Positions 23,615 to 36,200 of a DNA stretch of 64,000 nt are shown here, piece after piece; positions within the stretch are counted from its first letter, which is position 1, and each line of letters opens with the position of its first letter. A program made the translations under genes and the position numbers. Under the pieces are notes generated by a model that was given only the letters and a program-made list of their open reading frames with translations, did no database searches and was not told where the DNA came from. The DNA comes from Phylloscopus collybita (taxonomy: Eukaryota; Chordata; Aves; Passeriformes; Phylloscopidae): assembly GCA_027886175.1 (NCBI GenBank), contig JAJNNQ010000026.1, forward strand, positions 17,479,501 to 17,543,500, written 5' to 3'.

Positions 23615-24480
23615 AATTTCCATCCTTAGAAACATTGAGCAGTACATTCTGGAAGAGACCTTGAGAGGCCACTCAGTTCACACCACTCCTCAAAGCATAG
23701 TCAACAAGATGATCAATACCCCTTTTCCTTTGGATCTTGAAAATCCTCAAAGGCAGAAATCCCACAACTTCTCCTGGCAGCCTGGAGAACCTCACTGCTC
23801 AGTCATCCTCATGGCAAGGGAAATTCCATATATGAACATAAATCCTCCACTTAAACCCTCCCTTTAGCATGCCAGTCCCCAGCATACAGTGCTGCAGGCA
23901 GTGCTCCCATCCCAGATGTGTCCTTGTTAAATTCAAGACCCAATTTAAAGGCACCCTGCCCCTGTGCAGAGCAGCTTGTACCCCACTTTTCTTCCATCTG
24001 CAGGCTTGATGAGAGTGCACAGTCTGTGCTATTCTGTCTCCCAGTCATTGATAAAGACAGGAAACAGGATTACACTGGGACAGACACTCAAGGAATTCCA
24101 CATGTGCACTGGTATCCTGTCAGCACAGACTGCTTTTCATGCACCTTAGAGTTTATTCTCTAAGACCAGAATGTCCCAGTTTGGATACAAGGATGCAGCG
24201 GAATACTATGGTGAAAGCTTTGGTAAAGTGAAGACAGATGGCACCCATCACTTTTTTGTCATCCACAGTCCTAGACATTTCATTTTAGAGGGAAATAAGA
24301 GAGGCCAGAAGCATTTTACTCGTGGTAAATCGATGTAGACTTTTCTCAGTCACCACCTTCTCATTTGTGGGCCTAGAAAATTCTTCAAAGAGAACTTGTT
24401 GTATAATTTTCCCAGGAATCAAATTGAAACTGATTGGTTGGTAGCTAAACATCAGAAAAACAGAAAATTCTTCCACTCTC
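23615..24480 (-). mobile_element. Old 5'-truncated CR1 LINE fragment (antisense)
   Basis: In plus-strand reading the stretch follows the antisense CR1 3' part in order: TGGAAGAGACC (3' UTR), CTGGCAGCCTGGAGAACCTC, CTGCAGGCTTGATGAGAGTG, CATTGATAAAGACAGGAAAC, GTGAAAGCTTTGGTAAAGTG (antisense of the reverse transcriptase region), and TTTCCCAGGAATCAAATTGA followed by CTGATTGGTTGGTAG. These match CR1 blocks such as 'catcattgataaagatatta' and 'gtcaaaggctttactaaagt' as I remember them. So the element lies on the minus strand and retains its 3' UTR and the end of ORF2. Divergence is high, frames are broken, and the terminal octamer repeats are not visible. It is a dead, ancient copy. Confidence 0.8.
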
Positions 24481-27400
24481 CTCAGGATTAAAAAAAAAAT
24501 AAATAAAGCCAACAGAAATCAAGAAAATGCAGCAATAGACAAGATGCAGTCTCAAAAAACAGCACAAAAGGACCCTGTTTCATAGCTTTAGGCTATGAAA
24601 GCAACTCCTCTCATCCAGGAAAGTTACATTAAAAAAAAATATTTGTTTATACTCCAGCTCATTCAATATGCATATGCATATGCAAAATACACATCTTCCT
24701 ACACAAAACGTTCAATTGGAATACTATGGACTTGATTGTCATATATGGTCAAGAGGTTTTCGTGCACACAATAACACTAAAAAGGGCCTTAAAAGGAATA
24801 TCAGTTTTACTATCATGGGAGGTATTTTTACTTTTACAGGGTCTTTTCAGGAAGTCTTAACATAATATGATGAGGTTAAGATTTGGATTTATTTCAATAT
24901 GGTCACAGTTTCTGTGGCATTACATTTCTATTATGTTACTGTGTGAGCTCACAGCATTACGATTCTGCCTCATGATTTGATGTTCAACAATATTTCCGTT
25001 TGTGTTACTAGTTTTATTGTCACAATGGAAAATACAGTAGTGACATTAGCCTTAGAAAATTAGGCTTCATTTATCTTAACAAGTGCACCTTAGAGTATAA
25101 GAGACACAGAAAACACAAAGCATGAAATATTCTACTGAGATAATGTATGTCATAAATTTTATAGAATTATTTAATAACATTTATTGTTCTTGATGGCACC
25201 TTTGTAGAATATTGCTGCCTTAAGAGAAATCTTAAAAAACAGAAAACAACCAGTATATTTTAATTATGTATATTCTTTATCAAATAATAACATACATCTA
25301 TGTATTCTTTCAAAAAGCAATGTCTAAGTGTCACAGTTTTGTGTGTCTAATCCTAACTCCTTGCATAAACAGCTTCTTGATTTTTTTTAATGGCGTGGTT
25401 AAGTTTATGAGCTTGGCTTTTAAGGAGGGGCTTATAATAAAGATCTCGATGCTTTGTGAAATCATAGTCTTAGTGAAATTCATGAAAGATCCCTACAGCA
25501 ACCTTAACTCTGGTCTTTCAGTATCAACTAGAACTGTGTTGTGGGATACAAAGCCTGTTACAGAAGGACTTAAAGTGGTACTGTTGAACATGGCTTTGGG
25601 GAGTTTGCAACAGCCTGAAATCTCCCCGTCTTACAAGTCCTTATACACACCCTAAGGTTTATTTCCTGTTTTGCTTGACCCAGGTAAGTCAGAATGAGGT
25701 AATTTAGATTTCCTTCATTCTGTACAAAAAGCAGATGTAAAAGTCTCTACTTGGAGGTCATGTCTGTGTGATCAATATGGTCAGTTCAGGCTGATACAGT
25801 TACCTAGGAAAGTTTCTCATCAGTTTTAATGTAGATTTTGAGATGAGTTCTAACCAGCCTTGATGATTTAATCTTTGTTTTACAGTTATGGAACATAAGA
25901 CTTTTTTTCCCCTAGTTTTTACAAAAGGCAGAAATTCTATAGGTTAATAAATACTGGAGCACTAGTGCATGGCTGAATCCATGTCACACTTTAATATTAG
26001 TTTCCATCTTGAAATACTAAAGCTGAAATATCTCACTATTTTAGTGATCAGTGGGACTCTCAGTGTGGAATTGCTTACTTAAAACATCACTTAAGTCACT
26101 TGACATTGACCAAATATGCCCCCATTAAAATGACATCTCACAAATATTGCTCGATTAAGCAGTAGCAGTAGCTATTTGTTGATGAAAAGATAAATCAGTT
26201 TCCTGGGAAAAGTGCCAGTAGATAGCTTGTATACTCTACTTACATACTGGATTCTTGATAGATTTGGTGAAGATGTCTTCATGTTAGTATAATAAAAGCC
26301 TATTATCAGTTCAACAGCAGAAAACTGTTTTCATTCATCAAGAAAATAGCAGGTTCGACACTAGTTGCCTTTTTAAGTGAAAGATTGGACATACACTATG
26401 AAAAAATTTCCTGCCATTGCAGAGAAGGATAGCACACTCAAACACATTTTTAAATTTAATTCCACTTCTCAATTCAGTTGTCAGCCTCTTTCAGTAAATT
26501 ACATGGTTACTATTAAAAAGCATACTTTAACTTGTTCCCAAAGTGATTTTTTAAAAAGTTTGAGAAAATTCTTGCAGCCATTTTGGATTTATGACAAGAG
26601 TAAAAACTAATCCTCATTCCCTCAACTTCTCTGAACAACACAGGAAAAAAAAAACCTAGTTGTTTTTCTTTTTTTCTCTCCCCATGGGAATAATTCAAAA
26701 GTGGATGAACTGCCAAACTTCAAAATTATCACTGTTATTGAATATTAATAGTCTTTTCTTAAGAAGGCTAAGTGCCAAATTTGATGAGGCACCAAAACCA
26801 CCTCCCCCCCCCATTACATGTCAGTCCCTGCTTTGTAAAAACATGATGTAATAGGTAAGAGGAATTGAAAAGTGAATGATGGTAACAAGGCTTGTGATAC
26901 AAGGGAGGACAAGAAAACATTAAGATCTCCTTCTGGTACTACAGGCATTTCTTAGAGCTTGCCCAGGGAAATACATAACAAATAAAAAGTTCCTTGTTAC
27001 ATTTAAAAATTAGATAGGATAAAGGTATCAGACAGTTTTCTCTTCTAAAAAAAACCTGAAAGAAATAAAATTTCTTCCTAAAGATTCTGCTACATATTTT
27101 TTTCAATCAGTTAGGTATGAGAACAACGAATTGCCCTTCATTCTCTCTTTTAATTTCTGAAAAGAAGAAAGGAGATGAAAGAGAGAAGAGGCACCTGAGA
27201 TTATCATAAAAATTAGTAGACAAGGGCAAAAGATTCATTACTAGTTGAAGTATCTCATGGAAACTCTCAGGTGTAGTTCCAAGAAGGAGATGAGCCACAC
27301 CATGTTTAGACTTCCAGAACTTCTATTTACTGCGCTGGTTGTCCACGAGCAAGTGCATACCCTCTACAGACCCACTGGAAGAGCTGAGCTTGAACATAAG

Positions 27401-28969
27401 TACCTGTATTTTTGACATTTGCACAGACCAATAAAGCTAGGCCTGAGAAAAGATGGTTCTTGGATCTCTCAGTGAAGAGGAAGAGGTTAAATGATTGTTT
27501 CTGGAGCAATTCTAGGCTTGTGAAAGAATTCAGCAACTAAATATTGAAACCTTGGAATATTAGCAGTTTTTTAAAATCAAGTAAACTCCATCAAAATGGA
27601 GAATATAACCTTAAACATATTTGAAGTCTCCTTTAAACAAGCTGTCATGTCTATTTTGGCCTCTTTGCCCATCTTTGAGAAGGAAAGTGACAGCCCTTGC
27701 TGGTGCAGGGAGCCAGAGGCAGTGAGACAGCTTCGCTCTACAAATGCTATTAAAGGTGTTTCTTCAGTAGTGAAAATCAGGTGCAAGTTAACATACTCAG
27801 AATGTCTTTCCTTGGCTATGATTTGTACAAGCCATTTATGGATAAGAGTAAAAAATATGATAGCAGCTATCCCTTACAAAATGCCCTCTGTAGATTAAAG
27901 TTCTGATTGTTCCAGCCTAGCGAGTCTTTTAATAGGGAGAATAAAACTAGTTTAAGCAGTGTAAAAAGTGTGTCTGCAGTTGTAGTGCCAGGTTACCTTT
28001 GGGTATGATACTGCAATTTTATCTTCACTCTAAACAGGGTTCTTAGTTTATGGGGGCAATGTAAACTACAATCCATCCCTAGTATTCACTTTCTACTCAC
28101 ACCCTTTAAAACATGCAGAGCAAGGATGAGAAACCTGTGACAGAGGTTAGACAGGGCCTGTCTACATTTTTATCCCAGAGCGCTCCCAGCTGCAGCATTT
28201 TGTTGATTTGGGGATGCTGCTCCTGGATAGTGCCAAGGCAGGTGAGTGAGTGGTAGGCAAACGCATGTCATGTGAAGAAATGTGCCAGGCTCAAACCAAA
28301 ACAAGGTCCACATGCCATCCAAAGTAGCTGTATTGCTGTGCAGTGAGGTTTGGTAACCTCCAAGCAGTAGATGTAGCCTTTATTTTAATAAGTATACATT
28401 TTGGTCATGCTTTGGCAGCAGCAATAGTGACATCTGATTTGTGAGATCTGTAATAAATGTTCTCTATTTTATTTCCTTTATTGGAGATAAAGAAAATCAC
28501 TTCATTGCCTGCTGCTGTCTCAGGATCGCTGATATAACCATGAAGGGATGGCAAGTCCAGCACCTCTTGCATTTCAGGCAGAAGGAAAAAGAGGCAGAGG
28601 GAAGCCTTGTCTGGCTCCTTGGGCAATGCCTACAGTGGTCCAGGAGGCACCCTTTCTGCAATCTGTTAAAAAACAGGGAGAAGTCAGGCAAGCTCCAGAC
28701 CAAACAGCAGGTTCCACACTAAACTACAGCTTGTAGCTAAATCAATAGAAGCAAGATGAATTAGGAGCGAATGTGCCAAGTTTTTTAACTGATATAATTA
28801 AATCAGTTTTTAAATGCATCTTTAGTTACATAGATGTGTTCAGATCAGATCTTGGCCATCTTTTCCCCTTCACATACTTGAAGCCTGAATCCTCCTTGCC
28901 AAAGGGGCAATATGATCAAATCTGCATATTCTAATTTTTCAGAGCTTGTAATATGAAAGTCTTTGAGAG
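24481..28969. other. Non-coding DNA, no gene seen
   Basis: AT-rich DNA. A palindromic (ATATGC)3 repeat lies at 24,666-24,683. A 129-codon ORF (25,266-25,655) begins in very AT-rich sequence and gives an unrecognised peptide. An AC-rich run with C8 occurs near 26,805. No gene features were found. Confidence 0.55.
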
Positions 28970-29105
28970 TTGGTGGTATTCAGGTGCCCAAGTATCTAAG
29001 CTAGTTTAACACTGTTGAATCTAGGCCAAATAAGTGCTTTTAAGTTTTCCCCTTAAGCTCTTTGGGCTTCAGTTTTCCCACTTCTGAAATCAGAGTTTTG
29101 AAATC
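28970..29105 (+). repeat. Fossil SINE/repeat motifs
   Basis: ATTCAGGTGCCCAAGTATCT and GTTGAATCTAGGCCAAATAA (28,978-29,032) resemble old sauropsid repeat text. They are followed by AGCTCTTTGGGCTTCAGTTT, TCCCACTTCTGAAAT (29,056-29,092), which looks like the MIR-type block 'ctctgtgcctcagtttcccc atctgtaaaat'. Too degraded to place firmly. Confidence 0.4.
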
Positions 29106-29836
29106 AAGATTTATGGTGGGAGAAAAATATCAGCTGCCTCTCACACAGAGATCTTTTCTGCTCTCACTAAACTGCCATGAATCTTAATTCTGAGCAAGAG
29201 GTTTTGAGATCCTCACAGCTGAGGATCACTGTTTTAGCACCTTCTGCAAGCTGAAGGGGAAAAAAACACCCTCAGTACTGTCATTTCAAACCAGCCTATA
29301 ACATTTCCCTAAGCAGCTATTTGGGATGTAAAATTGTATCACACAAAACCACATCAGCCATCAGTGAAAGACAAGCACAATTTACTATTTAAAATATAAG
29401 TATTAGTGTTTTAACAAGCATAGATCTTTGTCTATAGTTTTGTGAATGAACAGATAAATAATTAAGCAAGAAACAAAGCCTAAAATATTATGTGCAGAAC
29501 TAGCTCTGTCTTTCCCAACTCAGTGACTTCTCCCAGTATTTTTATCAGACATATTTGTTCTGTGAAAATGGAATGTAGCTCTTCTTTAAAGTGCATCTAC
29601 AAGACACACGTGAGAGTCAGATCTCAGCTGGGAGATAAATTTTAATTCTGGTTTTGTCACATCAATATGAAATATATAATTTTTTTGTTTGTTTTAACAT
29701 TCTGCATATCTGATTTATTTAGCTTACTTGGAACCTTCACTCTCCCCTAACATCTCGGATTCTGTAAATAATCACCTTTTGGGCTTTCAGCACACAGTTT
29801 TCTCTCCTTTAAAACATATATGAGATGAAAAAGCTC

Positions 29837-29887
<51 letters not shown>

Positions 29888-32800
29888 AGAGAAGTGAAGG
29901 TTTTTTCCAGGATATTTCCCGATCTACAAATATTTATTTTTGTCATAGCATACACACACAGAGAACAGCTACCTCCTACCTGCCTTGAGCATTGCCCTGT
30001 GTGCACACACCCAGAGTGACAAAGGAGACCTTGGCTGGGGGCACCCAGCAGCAGGAACATGCCAAGATGCTGGTGGTGGGCTATACAGCAGAATTCATTT
30101 TCAGGTGATCACCTCTGGGTATTCACCTGAGGACAGATCTTGTAAAGTGTTGAACACTCTGGCACCATTCCAGAAAATCATTTATACCCACGAGGAGTGT
30201 GCCCAAGTTGAGCATGCATTTCTGTCCTTTCCTTGATTCAGCTCAAATGGTATTCAGCTCAGTATTACTTTTCAAGAGCTTTTTATTTTGTGCCTGATGA
30301 GAATGACCTTCACTCATCACTCATATGTTTGTTGCTTAGGGTCGTAAAGAGGATCAGACAGGAAGGCTTTCTCTCACTTCTATTTCCAAGGGAGAGGGAG
30401 AAAGGTCCACTTTTTCCTTTTTCTTGAGATCTAGTACGTTGCAAGCAACAAGAATGCAGTTTGTGCACTGTTACAACCTCTCCTCTCTTGTCACTGAAAT
30501 CCCTCAAATATGTCTGCTTATTCTTGGAAACTGGAAATATTATTTCTTCATATGTGCTAAATCAAGGTAATTGCTTTAGAAAACTGTAGTGATTGCCTTA
30601 GAAATAATAATAATAATAAAACCACTTAAAAACTCAAGTGTGCTGCCTTTCCTTTCTCAGTAGGAAACATCCACTGTCCAGTACTCCGATGCTTAATTGC
30701 AATCCACAGAACACTGTAGAAAAGAGGAGAGAGGCCACATTGCAGTCCCTTGAGTGTTCTCTGTATGCTACAATTAAGTTCCTCCACGCATCTCTCTTAT
30801 TTTCCTGTTCTTATGTCCTTTCCAGGCAAAAAAAAAATCATTTGTCCTGAGGGATGGTTTTATATTTTGTTTTTCTTTAATTATCTGAAGTAGAACATGT
30901 AAAGTCATTATTTTATACTGTACAAAATAAATCCTGTTTTCCTTATTTATTTATGGCTAGAGAAAAGTTTCTGCTGAAGTTAAAAATAAGTCAATTTACC
31001 TGCAGGGCAATTAAAGCCCTATTTATTTCTAAGTCACAAATATCATTGGTTCTGATATTAAATCAGTAAATAGAAAACTATATGGCATGGGGCCAGAGAG
31101 AGAGACAGCATTAGCAGTCATTTAGTGTGACCACAGTAAGAGCTGAACAATCTGATGCTTGGGCAGTGCTGAACTCAGGGAAAAATGCAGCACTGACTCT
31201 CTCTGCTAGTTTTTTTCGCCTTTTTGTCTGTGATGGATATGTAATAATTATATTTTGCCAGAATGCCAGTGGAAATGGAAGTGCTATTGCTAATGTAGAG
31301 GCTGTAAAGCCATCAGAGGAGCTTTAAGCAAATGTTATCTGTTTTACTGAAGAAATCAATTACACACAGATTGCTTAAACCAGTGACAGGCATAGTAAGG
31401 AGTAAAATCTGTTAAGCAGAAAACGTACAGCCATCAACGTGTACAGATTTACATGTTCTATGATACAGCTATTCAAGAATTTCAGATTAAAAAAAATCAA
31501 GGAAAAAGAAAAAAATAAAAGAAAGTCTAGGAAAAAAAAAAGGTACTTTTTCATGTTCATGTCTATATCTTATGCAGCTGAGAGGATTCACCTTTCTTCA
31601 GCTCCCCTTTCATTGGCATGGAAAAGAGTTGGTCAAGACTACACTACCTAGAAGATGGGCAGTTTTGAGGGATCTGGTCTTTGACATTGGTCAGTTGTTA
31701 ATGGTCTGTCCAAGTTTAGAATATGTTAGTAATTTCCCTACATTATTTGTGCTCTGCTGCTTCACGATATTGCTTTGGTTGAGAAAAAAATTTAATAGTA
31801 CTTAGGCTTCTGCATTTAATCATATTATCATCTCATTGTTTCTGGGTACAAAACAATTTCTTTTAATTCTGAAAGAATGATTTATAAGATGATATGCATG
31901 TTAGCACATATTAACAATTACAGCAAAGAATGTATTGAAATCACTTGCCACAGAATCATTTATCTTTTACTCACAGGAGAGTGTTCGCACATAGTTGTGC
32001 TAGATGGGGCCACTTTGAAATCATATTTTTATATTTAGGAATGGCAAGATGATATCTCTGCAACTTGTGAGAAAGCAGCATGTAACTGCACACTCAAAAA
32101 CAGAACTACTGAAAAATTAGCCACTGCTTCTGAAAGTATTGGCCTTAATCATTCATAAAGTGAAAAAAATATGTAATCAAAACTCCTTTGACAAAAAAAT
32201 CCCTAGTCAGATCTGCCTTTGCCTTGGCTTTTGCACTGCTGATACTCAGAGCATTAAACACCCTTATAGAGAATATCACTGTTCAAAAGGATTGTCAAGC
32301 CTGTTAATTACTCAGGTGGAGTTAGCATACAGCTCATTAAACCATGTCAAAACTTTCAGCCTTTCTCCACTATATCAGTCCCTTTAGAGGCTCTCACATC
32401 AGGATAATTTGATTCTTAAAAATACATTAATTCAGATCATACATTACACCAACAAATTATTCCACTTCCTTTGTAAAACAGGTCTGATCCAACCAGAAAG
32501 GCTATTGCAGCAAAGACAGCTTCTGTAATTAATATGTAGTGGGTGTGTCTGGTGCAGGCAAGGAGCATTTGCAAGCTGTACTCCAGGGCTGCGCTTACAG
32601 AATGGTTACTGGCAGATCTTTTGAAGAAATATATTTCTTGCAGTAGAAACATAAAAATAGTTTGTTACTCTTATGAAAGGTTTATTACAATTGTACAAGT
32701 ATTCACAAGTCCATAGTCTAAACCTTGGCTATATAGGTTACAGTGTTAGCTCAATTTTGCTCTGCAACAGCCAAATTTCTGTGAAAAAAAAAAAATTAAA

Positions 32801-33158
32801 GTTGAGGTTCCCCTCACCCCAATGCCTGAGTTATCAAAACTTCTTCCCTTCAGAAAAAAAACATTAAAAAATAAAGGAGTTAATATAAATCTTCAGAATC
32901 TGGTTTGTGATTTAGAAACCTACACCTCACTATAAGAGGTATTCCTGACACAAACTTAAACTATATTTAATTAGAGACCACCTCAAGCCCCATCCCTCCA
33001 AGAGGAGGTCCAGATATTTTGACAGGAGTCTGCATCCTGCAGTGGTTTAAGTTATCTCTGAAAAAATCCAGAGAGGCAGTTGAAAAAACCTACAGTGGAG
33101 AAAAGCTCCAAAAGTGTCTGTGTGTAAAATGTTTGTAAAATATTTGTTAGTTACAGTC

Positions 33159-33162
<4 letters not shown>
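29106..33162. other. Non-coding DNA with A and AAT runs, no gene seen
   Basis: Holds a 43-base A run (29,842-29,884) and a short (AAT)n at 30,604-30,620. The stretch 30,990-31,120 (AATTACCTGCAGG-like, TTAATCAG-like words) may be conserved. ORFs are short and unrecognised. Confidence 0.55.
29842..29884 (+). repeat. Poly-A run, 43 bases
   Basis: Uninterrupted A43. It could be a retroposon tail, but upstream sequence shows no recognisable body and no flanking duplication was found. Confidence 0.95.

Positions 33163-33219
<57 letters not shown>
33163..33219 (+). repeat. Poly-T run, 57 bases
   Basis: Uninterrupted T57 followed by AGCAAAG. It may be the antisense tail of a retroposed sequence; the following 200 bases are unrecognised. 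Such homopolymers are also where read and assembly errors occur. Confidence 0.95.
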
Positions 33220-33221
<2 letters not shown>

Positions 33222-35845
33222 CAAAGTACATTTGACCTGATGAGTAAACTGGCTGAGACTGGCTTTCATCTAATGTCTGCAAACCAGAGCACAAAAATCT
33301 GGTTTGAACTCAAGCCATTTGGGTTCATGGCACTTTATATATCCTCATTCAATGCAATCAGAATCGATTTACAGGAGTATGAGATTTTTCTTATGAATAT
33401 AATTGCATTTGGATATAGTTTGTGAAGACTCCTCTTTTAATCAGGGAATAAAAGTATGATTTTTATTATTTCAATTTGCTGAATAGAAACTAAGGAATGT
33501 GACAGCAGGAAAATATTTTGCAGGGGTAAGCAGGCTAGTTAGTGTAAGACTAGCTGCAAGTTTTAGAAAGAGGACATGATTTTGCTCATTTTGTTCAGTC
33601 ACTCCAATTGGCTTTAGCAGAAAATCATTGTGTGGAATGTCTCGCTAGATCAGCACAAAGTTTACAAGGTCTATGACTGGGAAGCAATCATCCACCACTG
33701 AGGAAGACCTAACTCTGTTAAACACATTTCTAAAATGACACTTCCAAAATGGATTTCAGCTGTTGATGAATGAAAGCCATCATCACGGTTTAAAGTTTAG
33801 TTTGTTGTTTTTAAATGTGCACTCCATGGGAGTCAAATGTTCATTCTTACCCTGCCTTGCTGGGGGAAAAAAAAAAAAAAAAAAAAAGGAGCAAAGTGTA
33901 GAGGACAATTAAACATGCAGAACACTTTCTCCTCCAAAATCCTCACATTGGTAATACTACAGTAATCTTCAAATTTATCACACCAGACCTCCAAGTGTGA
34001 TAATGCATCTTTAAAATACGAACTTCAAGCTAAAATATTAAACATGTGTTTCCTCCTCCTATAGGATAAGTGCTGAAATGTCACACGCTATTGGGGAAAA
34101 TGACCCGTAAGTGTTTTTTTCCCTCCTACTGGAGCAGTTAGTGTGGCGTGCAGTGAACCAAATCAACAATGTGATTCAAGCTGTCTCTGCAGCGTCATGG
34201 TGAAAGAAAGGATAAACTATAAAAACTACCCTCCTACAGCTCTTAGTTCTTGCTTCCCACACTTTAACATCTTCTGTCACCCCTGGCGCTGTTACTGACC
34301 CATGCTAAGCTAAACTAAAGGATGATAAGTTTGCTGCCTTTGCCCTTGTCCTAAGGGGCTGCACATTATCCTATCAAGCATCAGAAGCCATTTCTGTGGG
34401 ATATTTGTCAACCTAAGAAGTCCTTTTAGAACAAATGAAATGGGCAGCGAATTACAAAAATGTCATTCTCTAAAGGAAATGGATGAAGGCTTTTGTTCTC
34501 CAGTAATAAATAGATGCCATAGGCTTATAACAGTATTTTTGTATTACATTTGACAGGGTTACTATTTCCAGTTCATTAAGGAAACAGCTTGAAAACTATT
34601 TTTTTCATATGCTTTTCAAAATAATGTTTTCCCAGTAATAAATATAAGCAGTAGCTCACATAACGTTAACTTCAACAAGAAGATTTGTTTCAAGGTATTT
34701 GTATTAGGGATTGCTATATATCAAAAGGCAAGTTTTAAATGCATATTTTTCAGTATATATAGATGCTTTTTTAACAGACAGGTAATAAGCACATAAGTAT
34801 TAGTGCCTCATCCTGATTTATTTGAAATATTTTAAGATTGTTTTTAAATATATCTTTTGCTAGACCAATTTTCTTGTGCATGATGATCTTATGGAACCTC
34901 ATGATATATACTCCATAGGCTAAGGTCAGGCAAAGGAATAATAACTCACTTCCTTAAATGAATGCTTCAAAGTAAACCTTCTATGTTTAATAGCAGTAAA
35001 CAGGGGTCAGGATGACACTCTCCCAGGCTTGAGAATAAAGCCCGTGTTTTAATTATTCTCCAGGAATAACAGTGGAATTTCTGGGTGACAAAATGTTTGC
35101 CAAAGTATGTCCCTGACAAAATATTTTACAGTGTTAGAATGTCAGACATCTGAATTTTTACATAAAGCTATACTGAGACACACATGTAGAAATACACATA
35201 ATGCAACTTTGATACTTTCCTTTGCTATTAAATATTGTGCTAAAATGCTTCAAAGAGGATTATTAATTATTCCGGCTCACAGAAAGTTCTTTCTGAAGAT
35301 ACTAACTGACTGAAAAATTAAGTGATATGTGATATATTGACACAAGTGAACTTAACTGCTATGCCAGTCATAATATTTAACGTGTACGGTGTATTTCTCT
35401 CATCATTCACTAATCAATTATTAAGGGAAAATTTTATTTACATCAAAGTGCTATAATATTTTTTATGTTTACAGCTTATTTTTGCCTGCAAAATAGTCTC
35501 TCAACTACTGTACTGCTGGCATTAGTTACTACTGATTACAAGTGAACATTTTGTTAATAAAAAGAGCTCAAAATTGATTTTGTAGGAAGATAAATCAGTA
35601 AACCAGACCATTAACCGGTCCTTTGCTTTGTAACTATTTCACTAATTCTAGACTAATTATATTCAGGTCTTTATTAGTTAGATATTTTCACAAAGTAAGC
35701 TGGACATGGACCAAACATAGGGCGAGCAGCAAAGAGTATCTTGATGAATGCACTCCTTCCTTGTAGTGTATTTTTCAAGACGCACACCAGTGCACACTTC
35801 AGATTAGAGCCCTTCCCTTAGTTACCATTAGTCAGGCAGGGACGG
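33220..35845. other. Non-coding DNA, no gene seen
   Basis: AT-rich DNA with an A21 run at 33,867-33,887. The stretch 34,060-34,390 contains CpG-bearing and TAAACTATAA-like words (for example GCTAAGCTAAACTAAAGGAT) and could be conserved non-coding sequence. No gene. Confidence 0.5.
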
Positions 35846-36089
35846 CTAAACTTTGCTGTGCGCGGCTCCCGGCAGTGCGGCACCTTCCCTTCCTCCCCCT
35901 GCACACCAGAGCTGGGCTCTTCCACGCATGGCCTCGTGTTTGCAGGTGAGCAACTCGGACTCTTTGGGACCTGCAACTGTGGGGTCCTGCCAACATCCAC
36001 TTCTAGGAGTGGGGCTGAGGGAGTCCAGCTCTCCCTTTATTTGGGGCAGACAGAATGACTCCTGGGTTCAGGCTGAACCGATGAACTAA
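35846..36089. other. CpG-dense GC-rich patch
   Basis: Within about 40 bases (35,839-35,880) there are several CpGs (GACGG, GTGCGCGG, CCCGGC, GTGCGG) in an otherwise CpG-poor window, then GC-rich sequence to about 36,060. TTTGCAGGTGAGCAA (near 35,940) fits a splice donor. A 78-codon plus-strand ORF and a 60-codon minus-strand ORF overlap it; neither is recognised. The 3' part read in reverse (TGAACCCAGGAGTCATTCTG) resembles old sauropsid repeat text. Could be a small regulatory element, a lost exon or a repeat. Confidence 0.4.
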
Positions 36090-36094
36090 TTTTT

Positions 36095-36200
36095 TCTGCT
36101 GAAACAGAAATGACAGCAGGTTTTTTTAAGAAGGATGAAATTATTTCCTCTGCTGAAACAGAAATGACAGAGTTTTTTTCAAAGAATGATAAAATATTTA
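36095..36200 (+). repeat. 54-bp imperfect tandem duplication
   Basis: TCTGCTGAAACAGAAATGAC is found at 36,095 and again at 36,149. Both copies continue with AG, a T7 run and a diverging A/G-rich end (GAAGGATGAAATTATTT versus AAAGAATGATAAAATATTT). Two units only. Confidence 0.85.

Noticed and set aside
25266..25655. 129-codon ORF
   Set aside because: Begins in AT-rich DNA, is rich in Ile/Phe as expected from composition, and has no recognisable family.
33163..33425. Poly-T followed by AG and a 61-codon ORF, like an acceptor and exon
   Set aside because: T57 is a homopolymer repeat rather than a normal polypyrimidine tract, and the peptide is not recognised.
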